Shown piece after piece: positions 45,557 to 55,519 of a stretch of DNA of 62,000 bases. The DNA comes from Gnetum montanum. Its lineage: Eukaryota > Streptophyta > Gnetopsida > Gnetales > Gnetaceae. Numbering within the stretch: position 1 is the stretch's first letter; each line of letters starts with the position of its first letter. A model generated the notes under the pieces. The model was given only the letters and a program-made list of their open reading frames with translations, made no database searches and was not told the DNA's origin. Both the position numbers and the translations under genes were made by a program. The stretch is from the NCBI GenBank assembly GCA_015680685.1, contig MNCI01015740.1, positions 9,806 to 71,805 of the forward strand, given 5' to 3'.

Positions 45557-45557
45557 T

Positions 45558-45575
45558 TAACATCGTTGCTGGGGA
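45558..45575 (+). other. Primer-binding site of B (tRNA-Asp)
   Basis: TAACATCGTTGCTGGGGA, one base after the LTR. It differs from TGGCGCCGTTGCCGGGGA at five positions, all transitions. Confidence 0.75.
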
Positions 45576-45700
45576 CTTAGTTGTTTGTGTGCTATGTAGA
45601 ACATAGAAAATCATTCATATTGTTGGAACATTAAAACGAACCCTTAGGGTTAATCAAAGGAAGACAAGACAACGATACATTGCATACTGAACAAGAAAAG

Positions 45701-47888
45701 ATGTCTTATTCTTTGCATAAGAGCACTTTACCGCCTAGGACTAACACAAGAGACAGTTGACGGCATAATACACATAACCAAGATCCACTAGTTCCTCAAT
45801 AGTTTCATGTGGTATATACTCATCTCAATGATTATGTTCCTGATTTCACCTTTATTCTCCACCAAGATGAACAATTGCATTAGAGAGACTTGGAGGGTAA
45901 CATAGTGTTGCCTCTAGACTGATCAGTCCACAACATGCTCCTTTATGCTCTCACATGAATAGGCATGCCGCTTTTATATGTAGAATATTTTGCATGCGAT
46001 CATGACACAAGGGACTATCATCCCACAGAAGTGCAATGTCAAAGGGACTTGCAACAGGAGAGATACCATACATCCTTGAAGGGTAAATGACCCCATGAAG
46101 CTTTGCATGTTTTGAGAGAAATTGAGGATGGTGAACCTACTTCAATAGTTTCCCCACAAAATGATGTTCCTCCTCTTGACATTGGTCAAGAGGTAGTGTA
46201 TCAGAACCTCCACTCCACTATTCACAATCCTAGTTTTGATACCCACGAACACGAAGTGTTGAACAAGGGAACACAAACACACGATAAGGGCAGATGTTCT
46301 GATCGTGATCACGATCGAGGTCGAGACCACCGAAGAGAAGGTAGAAAACAATATCATGGTGATGGTTCTCCTTCTTCATCACCTTCATCGTCACCTTCAT
46401 CCTCTCCTTCAGTGTCTGAATGTAGTCATAGGAAAATCAATCATGAGGATAAGGGAAAACAAAGTGAAAAGCATCGACGAGACAGTCAAGAATGAGGATG
46501 AGGGAACTCTAAGGAATCAAGGCATAGAAGAAGGGAGAGTAGGGAACCACGTAGATACCATAGATGTGATGAATTAGATGATCATGAAGAACCCCTACTC
46601 ACAACTAGAAGCATGCTAGATATAACGGAGGCTATAAGAGTTCCAAAAAGGCACCAAAAGGATAGTAGGATCAAGAGGTTAGACATGAACAACATCCCAC
46701 GATTTGAAGGGGGATAAAATGCTGATCCTCAAAATCATTTACAAGCATTCCACGATGCATGTGCCTTGCAAAACATAGAAAACGAGTGGAAAACATTGAA
46801 GTTGTTCCCAAGGATACTAGTGAAAGAAGCTGAAAGTTGGTACCGATCCTTAGAACTAGAATCCATTTGGAGGTGGAGTACAATGTTAGAACTNNNNNNN
46901 NNNNNNNNNNNNNNNNNNNNNNNNNNNNNNNNNNNNNNNNNNNNNNNNNNNNNNNNNNNNNNNNNNNNNNNNNNNNNNNNNNNNNNNNNNNNNNNNNNNN
47001 NNGGAAGAAGAGTCACCACTCGAAGAGATGGTGAATAGGAAAACTTTGCCTCTTTAAAAGTTAACAACAGAAGTATTGGCAAAGGTAGACCAAATGTGAG
47101 ACTCCCTAGATAGTAGGTTTGAAACTGTTCTTAAAATTGTAGAGGAGTCTAGGGAGTGAGGTTGTGACCATGATAAAAAGAAAAAGAGAGAAGAAAATGC
47201 ACGTAATAAGGGTAAAGGAAAAATGGCCATCATAGAAGAGGTTGTGGATTTAGACACGGACAATGATGGTGGATGCAAGATATGCCAATACGACCATCCT
47301 AAGGGATGTTGCCTAGTGATCTCACATCTACAAGAGTCTGGGGTGTATGCACTCAACCCATGACTAAATAAATGACAAGCACCTTGATGGTTATCTTATC
47401 CCCAAGGTAACTCAAGGCAATTCCACCAACCTTCAACATATTATCCAAGTGGAACTTCACCACAACCCATTAAACAACATCAATAGTGGCAATACCCACA
47501 GTCATTGGGGATGCCACCACCAAGGCAACAATACCCCTACTAGCAACTTGACCCATATGGTTACTATGTGCAGCATCCAATCTCTCCACGTGAATTTGTT
47601 AATCACGTTACACCACAACATCACTACCAAGCTCTTGAGTATTATAGAACTCCTTCTCCTAGGGAAGGTAACCCACAAACATACCATCCTTCAAATCCAT
47701 CCGCAACTCTCACACCAATAGCTCCATTGCCACCCGCTCTGGCAATGCAAGGGGAACTCCCTACTCAACCACAGCAACAAAATGCCACTAGGGCTATGAA
47801 TCTTCAACCTGCTGTTGGTGCTAACAATCATATGAAGAAAAGATCTTTCTTTAGAACCAAAAGTCCAACAAAGCCCTTACAACCATAA
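45701..47888 (+). pseudogene. B gag (decayed, with assembly gap)
   Basis: ATG at 45701 (MSYSLHKSTLPPRTNTRDS), then YTHLNDYVPDFTFILHQDE as in A. An Arg/Asp/Ser-rich segment (46260-46500) includes SPSSSPSSSPSSSPSVSE from a TCATCACCTTCA microsatellite. Next comes the Ty3 Gag core IPRFEGG*NADPQNHLQAFH, NEWKTLKLFPRILVKEAESW and YRSLELESIWRW (46690-46875). A 109-N gap (46894-47002) removes part of the core. After it come CKICQYDHPKGC (47274-47309) and a Pro/Gln/Tyr-rich tail ending at TAA 47886-47888. Several stops and at least one frame change lie in the first half. Confidence 0.82.
46894..47002. other. Assembly gap, 109 N
   Basis: Run of N inside the Gag core of B. Frames spanning it are not real. 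Gap size may be an estimate. Confidence 0.98.
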
Positions 47889-48715
47889 GCAGTTGAACCT
47901 TTGAACACCTCCCCATCAAACAAGGCTTTAGAGCTCTCTTCAAACAAAACACCAAGCTCAACACATACAGTTATGTTAACACATGCCGTTACTTACTAGA
48001 TCAAGGTTGACCACCTTCCCAAGAAATTCTTTAATCCTGGAAGCCCTCTAATCTATCTCCAAATCACTAGGAATGAGCCATGCAAAGCTCTTCTAGATTT
48101 AGGTTCTGGAGTCAACTTAATATCACAAGAAATGTACAAAGCCTAGAACCTACCTCCATTAAAGAAGAGTAATATTTTCCTAGAGCTGGCCAACCAGTCC
48201 ATCATTGTTCCCTTGGGACTAGTTGAGGACATCGTCACCACTGTGTGTGGGTGGTCATACCTAGTTGATTTCCTAGTGATACAAGTGAATAATAGTAAAG
48301 GGGACTTCCCAATAATAATGGGAAGGGCATGGCTAAGTACTATAGATGCATGCCTAGGAATCTATGATCTTTCCTTGGAAATATATAAGTAGAACAATTT
48401 TGGAAAGATTGAGAAGAAGAAGGTTCCATGCATCGCATACAGTGATACAGGGTGCAATTGCATGTAGAGATCATGGGTTTTGCAAAGTTTAGCATTGCCT
48501 GCATGCAACCAGTGTGCACAAGACATTAATATACAAAAGTGCTTGTATGTAGAAGCCACATGACAATAAGACACCCAATGGATGATAGCTGATCAAGAGA
48601 GAAACTCACTAACGTGCATGGAACTAACTAAGGGAATAACCTACACTTACATCGAAAGCATAGATGCACTAGAGCAAGTCTAACATCACCTGGGGGAAGT
48701 TGGAAATTCCTGAAA
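47889..48715 (+). pseudogene. B aspartic protease and start of the pre-RT linker
   Basis: Continues the gag tail frame after one stop. KKFFNPGSPLIYLQITRNEP leads to ALLDLGSGVNLIS (active-site Asp kept, TG replaced by LG; about 48087-48125). It continues with LKKSNIFLELANQSIIVPLG, VEDIVTTVCGWSYLVDFL, KGDFPIIMGRAWLSTIDA and VPCIAYSDTGC. It stays alignable with A until about 48715 (GGGGAAGTTGGAAATTCCTG), where similarity jumps to sequence downstream of integrase. The enzyme would cut Gag; a few stops (48000, 48150, 48390) disable it. Confidence 0.82.
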
Positions 48716-50952
48716 AATTCAAACATTTGTGCTAGCTATTCTCTTGAGTGCTTGGATGTTTTCTTCTTGAGTTTTCCTTACCATTTCGACAGTGCTCCAT
48801 TATCGGGAAGCTGAGCCAATAAAAATAAGTCTTTGCATGGTGTGGTTCTCACGCAAAAAAAAAAAAAAAGAATAGTGAGAATTCAAAGCACATCGCTTAG
48901 ACAAAATCATCATCTAGGCTACAAGCATTGGTTTTTGATGGGACGTGATATCGCCTCGTCCCCCGCAATATCATGTACACGATATTGCGGTGCATTGTCA
49001 TATCTATAAATAAGAGGTGGCTCTCCCTTGTTTCTCATCCTAAGCTTAGACTGTAGCAAAACTCTGGCAGTTTGATCCCTCCAGAGATAGAATATTTTCC
49101 ATGTGCCCACAGTAGGAACTCCAAAGTGAATGGATCCTTATTCGAGCAGACATTGTACCTAAACACAAGTTTCTGTACGGAAATAAAGATGAACTTCTTG
49201 GATAAATCTTGCAGTGCATGGAATAGGCTAATTAGGACTTTATTTATTATTATTTATTATTCATCATTTAAATTATTTATTAGTAATTAAATCTCTCTCA
49301 ACCCTTCTCTCTTAGTTAAGTGCTTCAGTACGACCGCTTCAAGCACGTGCGTTCCACTTGGTGATCCCAGCAACGACTAGCATTTGGTAACCAAAGTTGC
49401 ATTGGTTTAGGGTGTGAACAGTAAGTGGGAATGGATGCTAACGCTAGGTTAATTAAGGCTTAGTTAGTTACTTATAGTTAGTTAATTAGTCTCTTCACCC
49501 TTCACCTCAATAGAATAGGAGATAAAATAGAAAAAAATATAAAAATCATAGACCTTAGACTTACTTAACCATGACAAATACAAGTAATTCTGGGAAGACA
49601 ACGAATAATTAACCTTAAGTGTTCCATGAGGCGTGTAGGCACTTAGTTTGCGGAGTTCGACTGGATTGCACATGTTATGCTTGTATTCGTATGGTTGAGT
49701 GTAGGGGTACCTCGCCACTCATCAGTTATGGAACTAAACAAACATGTTTTCTCTAACTAAGGCCCTTTCTTGCTTCCTAATTTTTCCTTTCTCATTTCCT
49801 TGGAATGGTGGTGACTCTTTGGCAGAAGCATTCTTGTTACTTCAAGTGGATGGATTGGCCAAGTGTATTAATGCGAAGTCACTAGATGTGGATTATTTGA
49901 GGTTGGATTTGGAATGAGATCTACTCAGTCACATTAACCATAAATACACAAGGGGCTGTACACCACCTTGTTCTTGGGACTTCATTCCATTCTCTTCTCC
50001 CCATCATTATTTCACCATTTTGCCACCTCATTGCTGGTTGTATCAGTAATCTATATTTTGGTTGATGCATTATTTTCTCTTTGGTGAATTCTTGGGGTAA
50101 AGTCTTTAACTCTTGCTTCAAAATGACATTTCTAGAGCCTACGAACTCTTTGAATGTGGGATTGTTAGGGCATAAAGGGCATGAGCCTGCTTTGGGGAGG
50201 ACCCACTGACATTCATATTTGGTGCATCAATTAACTTCTTTCCCTTAAACATTTTTGCAATCAACATTTTTTTTGTTCATTTCCATCTCTAACATTCATT
50301 TTATTGACATTGCCGTTGTTTCTTTTTCTGCATGTTTCTTATTCCTTATATTTTTCCATTCTATCGCTACTGGAGGATCGCTCTTAGTCATGGGAGCCCT
50401 AGTCCAATTTTTTCAATTTTTCCTAACCCCTACACCTTGGGTAGTCACCAGTGTTATATCTCTAAAATCCGTATTGGCCATATCACAACTTAGCCAATGG
50501 ACCTTACACTGAGGCAAGGTATCAACTATATTGTGATTTACTTATCCTTGCTCATATGTGACTATGTTGTGTGTGCAGATGGAAATCATACAACAATGGA
50601 CTAGACCTAGAGGAAATACTTAGGATGGACTGGTGCTGGAATAGTTGTGTAAGGAACAAGACTGATGGCAGGGTTATGGATGGATAACGGAAGATGCACT
50701 CGTGGCGTCGGTAGCAACATGTCTTCTCCTTCTCTCTCTCTCTATCTCTCTCCTCTCTCAACTACCAAATAAGGCTAGATGTCAATTGTGTAAAGTGTTC
50801 ACTCTTGTAGTCATGAACACTAATGTTGTCATGTATTGTAATGTTGATTTGTTCACAAATCATCCCATTCACCATTAGTTGTCATTCAAGTCAATAATCC
50901 CATACCTTCCCAATATTTTATAAGGAACTCAAGGATAAGTTTTCATTCAGTA
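48716..50952 (+). other. B spacer downstream of the pol deletion
   Basis: Aligns with the D and A spacers: one copy of the ~88-bp unit (48839-48905), GGGGAGGACCCACTG near 50195, and TTGTGTGTGCAGATGG with ATG at 50579. No long ORF follows that ATG; it stops after 17 codons. A CT-rich microsatellite is at about 50722-50760. Confidence 0.65.
48936..49724 (+). repeat. Solo LTR of family B inside B
   Basis: 789 bp, TGATGGGACG…CACTCATCA, flanked by GTTTT (48931-48935) and GTTAT (49725-49729), a 5-bp duplication with one mismatch. The empty site is given by D at about 10296-10303 (CTGGTTATGGG). U3 has CCGCAATATC and GATATTGCGG as perfect 10-bp arms 8 bp apart (48963-48990); TATAAATA is at 49005-49012. 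Confidence 0.9.
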
Positions 50953-50962
50953 ATGGGGGCAT
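50953..50962 (+). other. Polypurine tract of B
   Basis: AATGGGGGCA directly before the 3' LTR, preceded by TTTTCATTCAGT as in A and D. Confidence 0.75.
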
Positions 50963-51754
50963 GATGAACCGCAATATCGCATACACAATATCATAGCCAC
51001 CACACGATATCGCGTCCTGCCTCATCTTCTATAAATAAGAGGCAGAGCACTTGGTTCCATATAGTTAGACTTAGACGCTTAGCCAAATTCTTGCAATTTT
51101 ATTATTCCAGAGTTAGAATTATTTTTGTGTGCCTGCAATAGGATTCATAGAGTGAATGGATTTCTATTCGAGCAATTTGTACCTGAGCACAATTTTGTGT
51201 ATGACAATAAAGATGAACTTTATGATAAACCTTGCAGCATACAGATTAAGCTAATTAGTAATTAATTATTATTTAATTCTTTCCTAGTTAATTAATACCT
51301 CTCTCAACCTTCAACCCCCTTAGTTAAATACACTCAGTATGACTGCTTCGAGCATGTGTGTAGCGCTTGGTAACCCAGTAACGATTAGAGTTTGGTAATC
51401 CCAACAGCGTTGCATTGGTTCAGGATGTGTACAGAAAGTAGGAACGGATACTAGTGTTAGGAACATTTAGAAACTAGTTAATGAATAGTTAATGAAAGTT
51501 AGCTACTTAGTTCTCTTTCCCTTTCCTTTATTAGCAAAAGGCATAAAAAATATAAAAGCTATAAAAATCATGTACCTCAAGCTTACTTAGCCATACAATC
51601 GTGACAATACAAGTAAGTTTGGGAAGACAATGATTGATTAAACCTAAGTGTTCCATTAAGGTGCGTAAGCACTTAGTCCTTGGAGTTTGACCGAATTGTG
51701 CATGAAACACTTGTATTCATATGGTTGAGTGTAGGGGTACCTTGCCACTCATCA
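50963..51754 (+). repeat. 3' LTR of B (792 bp)
   Basis: TGATGAACCGC…CACTCATCA with TATAAATA at 51030-51037. Followed by TCTAT (51755-51759), identical to the sequence before the 5' LTR. Confidence 0.93.
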
Positions 51755-52600
51755 TCTATGAACTAATGTTGTGTTAGTGTTAGCATCAACACTAGTATCA
51801 CTATTGCTGAGACTTTCAAATCTCACCAAAACTAGGTTTCAACATGTGCCATGAAGTCCTAAGGCCAAAAAAACTCATTGGGAGGAATTTGGATGCCTCG
51901 AACATGTAGAATTTGCACTTTTTGCAAATTTTTCAAAACTTGAAAAATTAGCATTTTTGGCTATGGAACACTAGCAAGATCAAAACTCATCTTGACATCT
52001 TCAAATCATCCCATACACTAGGTTCATAGCTTTCCATTGGTTTATGAGTCTCTCAACACTTCAAAATGACCATCCTGATGCATTTCATGGTCAATTTTGG
52101 CCTTTCTAGAGTTAGAATTTTCAACTAGAAAAATTGTCAAATATTTTTCTAGCTCTAGTAATTGGCATTGATACTAAGTGCTAGCACCAATGTTTGTATC
52201 AGCATTAACATCATTGTCAGCTTCATGTATATGGGTTACCACATTCACTAAAATCAAAGATTAGATTTTCTATTTTTGAACTTGATGATAATTTACACTT
52301 AATCGTGAGTTCAATTTTTGTAACCCTAAGTTGAAGTTGAAAACTTCAGGTCTATAAATACAAGCACAAAATATAAGTTTTAGGTCAAATCTTTTGAGAT
52401 TTGAGAACATTTGTGAGATTTTGAGAGATGAAAATCATAAGTGCTTGCCATGATTGTAGCATTTGCGTGCTCCTTATCCACCTTCAGCATTAGTTTTAAA
52501 GATAGAATTTTTAGGCTTTCATAGCACTTTCTAGAGTTAGAATTTTTTTTATCTTTAGTGTTAGTGATGAAAACCTTGGCCAAAATAGCCCCATTTTGGC
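51755..52600 (+). repeat. ~390-bp tandem array of T2, right part
   Basis: Resumes the unit cut at 44763. Joining the two sides restores a unit of about 400 bp ending at 52146, and a diverged further unit begins at 52147 (TTCTAGCTCTAGTAATTGGC). Confidence 0.82.
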
Positions 52601-52779
52601 ATAGAATTGACTCAAGATTGTTCCTATGACTTGTCCATCCATCACCTAACCCTCCAGAGGTTTAATTGCACCCTCTAAATGTATATTTTGCTCAAGATTT
52701 GATCTTTTTTATCAGTTCTATCACACTTACTTTTTTCTCCTATCATTTGTAGTTTGGCCCTCCATATGAGGTGAATACA

Positions 52780-53430
52780 TTACAACTCATTAATAAAGCA
52801 TTTTATTATTTGGGAAAGAATTTGGGACCCTCATATCAAAGCATTTTTTTTCTATTTCCTACATGACATTCTATACTTAGTCAAAATTTTAGCATTTTAC
52901 ACTTAGTCATTTTTTCACATAAAAATTTCATTTTTTGGGGAGGAATCTAATATCATTCTTTCTAAATAATAACATTAAAATTTCAACATTTTATATCCTT
53001 TTATATAAGTTTTTATACTTAAAATGTTTTCTATCTCCTATATCACATTCTATACTTAGTCAAATTTTCAACATTTTACAATTAGCCATGTTTTCACATA
53101 AAAATTTTATTTTTTTGGGGAGGGATCTAACATTCTTTTCTCTACATAATAACTTTAAAATTTCAAAATTTTATATTCTTTTGTATATAGATTTTTTTTC
53201 TATCTCCTATGTCATATTCTATACTTAGTCAAATTTTCAACCTTTTTATACTTAATCATTTTCAGCATAAAAACTCCATTATTTTGGGAGGGAAATGAGA
53301 TCCTTCCTTTCACATTATAGTTATACCATTTTAATATTTTATACTCATTATCCATATTTTACACTTAATTTTTTTAATTCCATTATTCATAACCTATTCT
53401 ACACTTATTTGATTGGAGGATTCATACCCC
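52780..53430 (+). repeat. ~175-bp tandem array of T2, about 3.5 copies
   Basis: Units start TCTATYTCCTAYRTSACATT at 52851, 53030 and 53199 (periods 179 and 169), with partial copies on both sides. Shared landmarks are TTTTTTGGGGAGGRATCTAA and CATACTTAGTCAAA-like strings. Confidence 0.85.
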
Positions 53431-53610
53431 TTCATTTTATAATCGATACCATATCGAGGGTTACATCAATCTGAAGACCATATATAGCCACACTCTAAGT
53501 ATCTCAACACTTAATTCATGGAGGTATCCTTGTAGAGGTATAAAAAACATTTCTGCAAGCACACTATGGTGATGCTCATCTAGCTTAATATTGCAGAACC
53601 ATGGGAATCT

Positions 53611-55476
53611 AGAATTATGAGAACCAAGTCATCATTTTAGATGATGTAGTGGTCATTGTGTGTGAGGAGTGTTGCATGCAAGGTTTTGTAGTGCATTCCA
53701 AATTAAAAGTGGCCATGCCTACCATGGGCCACCTGTTGCACGTTCTCTAAGGAGTACATAAAACTAGCATTGGTGCTCACTATGCCAATGATATTCATGG
53801 GACTATGATGTTGAGGAAGGCAGACATAGGTAAGCTCTACATGATACTACAATGGTAGTAGATGAATGGCCTTACATGGCAGTTGTGGTGCATTTGTTGG
53901 GTGAGTCATGAGATGAGGTAGCATCAAGTGGCAAAATCTCAATATAACATCATGTGTGCCAACCCAAGGTGCATTTGGCCTTGAGCATGCATGCTTAATA
54001 GCTTCCTTAGCTTCCCCAACCTTTGGACTAGCCATCTTTTACTCTAGTCTATTCCCAACACCTCTTCTACCATTTCAAAAAAAAAAAAATCATAATAACT
54101 GCTTGTTTACAAGTTACAGTTAGAATAGATTAGCATAACTTTATCACAATTTCTTTCTTTTTTATCGCTGTTGTTATTATTACTATTTTATATTCTAACT
54201 AAAATATTTTAAATAAAAAATAATAACAAAGAGAGAATAAGGCATGTGTATAAGTTACTTTAACACTTGGATTCCTTTTGGGCAATTAGGGTATTTATTT
54301 TAGTTATGAAATAATAACCTAACTTTTATATCCCAATAATTTTATTTTTAAAAAATTGATGTTTGGACTTGATGGCACATTTGCTACATGTGTAGATATT
54401 GATGAAAATGAAGGGAGTTAAATGCTGTAGAAAATCAAACAATTTTTGGAAGCTCAACCAGAAAATGAGGAGGAGGAAGTTATTAGAAATAGAACCAAAT
54501 GAAGCAGGTAAGGAGATGAGCTCTAAAACTCCAAAGCTAATCAAGTTTGAAAGCATGGAGCTGTTGGGTGATTCTTCTTTCTCATTTTCGGAACCTAATA
54601 TTGATAATGTACATGATCCAAAGTTGTCACCTAATCTAGATGAAGCCAAAGTTTCATTTACTCATACCTCATCCCTTTTCTAGGATTGCCTCAACCAGTT
54701 TAGATCCCTTAAAGTTAAGGAAGAGGAACTAAACTATGGGTTTTATCTAGAAAAGGAGTTCTTATTTAACTTACTGGTAGTTCAATAGTCTCAATGTGAT
54801 GATCTTTTAAAGGAATTTTATCAATTGGAAGTGCATGCTAGAAAACTGCAATAACAAGCTATTAATCTGATAGGCAAAATTTGAAGCTCAATAGTGAGCT
54901 AAGTGCTTTTGATTCAGTCCTTTATTATTTTAAAAGCCTTGAACTTTAGTTTTTATTATAGGCATGGTCATGTTTGGAATGTATGAATTTTAATGCAAAT
55001 GTTGTTTATTCATGAGCATTAAAGCTTTCTATTTTAACTACAAAATTTCTACTACTTTCTTTTAAGTTTTACACACACTCTCTTTTTTTTTCTTTTACTA
55101 TTTTCCCTATTAATTTTAATATCAATTTAATTTTAGTACCTATGTATAGTATTCCTAGTTATTTTATTTTTAGAATAATTTAAAAATTTATTTTAGTCAT
55201 CTCTTACACTACATTATTAATCAATTATTATTTATTGCTCAGTTCAAGATTTAATTCAAAATCTATTGCATGCTTTTATGTAATTTCTACCCTCATAAAA
55301 TCATCAACATCATAAATATATTGGTTTGTATCTATTAACTTGACAACACTACATCTACTTTACCAACTTTTACTATTCTCGGGTTCTTATACCCATATGG
55401 AAGATGCCCTAGGCTTCTATCTCCTAAAATGTGTTTTTAGAGTGTGTTTTCTATAAACTAATTTAATGTATCAACA
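53611..55476 (+). repeat. Right 1.85-kb repeat, probable 3' LTR of T2
   Basis: Same orientation and extent as 33333-35801 without the solo LTR. It carries a coding-like stretch at 54399-54683 plus continuation to about 54890 (LDEAKVSFTHTSSLF, then DCLNQFRSLKVKEEELNYGF), also visible with changes at 34860-35220. The function of that stretch is unknown. The next bases after ATCAACA are unrelated to those after the left copy. Confidence 0.6.
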
Positions 55477-55519
55477 GTGGTCATGAAATTGCATGATTCC
55501 TTACTACCATGATCTCAAG

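Larger units (their letters stand above)
44764..51754 (+). mobile_element. B: gag-pro-only Athila-related element
   Basis: Two LTRs (44764-45556; 50963-51754) and a perfect TCTAT duplication (44759-44763; 51755-51759). The interior has a PBS, a gag-protease frame, the conserved spacer and a PPT, but nothing of RT, RNase H or integrase. A same-family solo LTR (48936-49724) sits inside. Gag, protease and spacer align with element A. The LTRs differ at roughly 7-8% of positions by eye, so B is younger than A. Confidence 0.92.
33333..55476 (+). mobile_element. T2: probable giant Tat-like element with nested insertions
   Basis: Two direct copies of a ~1.85-kb repeat (33333-35801 including a 0.64-kb insertion; 53611-55476) flank a + strand gypsy pol and a 3' region with two tandem arrays. 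Removing the 7-kb B element and the solo LTR leaves about 14.5 kb. Long LTRs and a repeat-rich 3' region are known for the Tat lineage. I found no target duplication and no clear PPT, so the reading of the repeats as LTRs rests on position, equal orientation, matched right ends in ATCAACA and the enclosed pol. Confidence 0.6.

Noticed and set aside
46735-47082. Frames spanning the N run on both strands
   Set aside because: They cross 109 unknown bases, so their openness means nothing; the Gag core to the left is the supported reading.
50722-50760. CT-rich tract as a polypyrimidine regulatory element
   Set aside because: Simple microsatellite present only in B; no conserved site around it.
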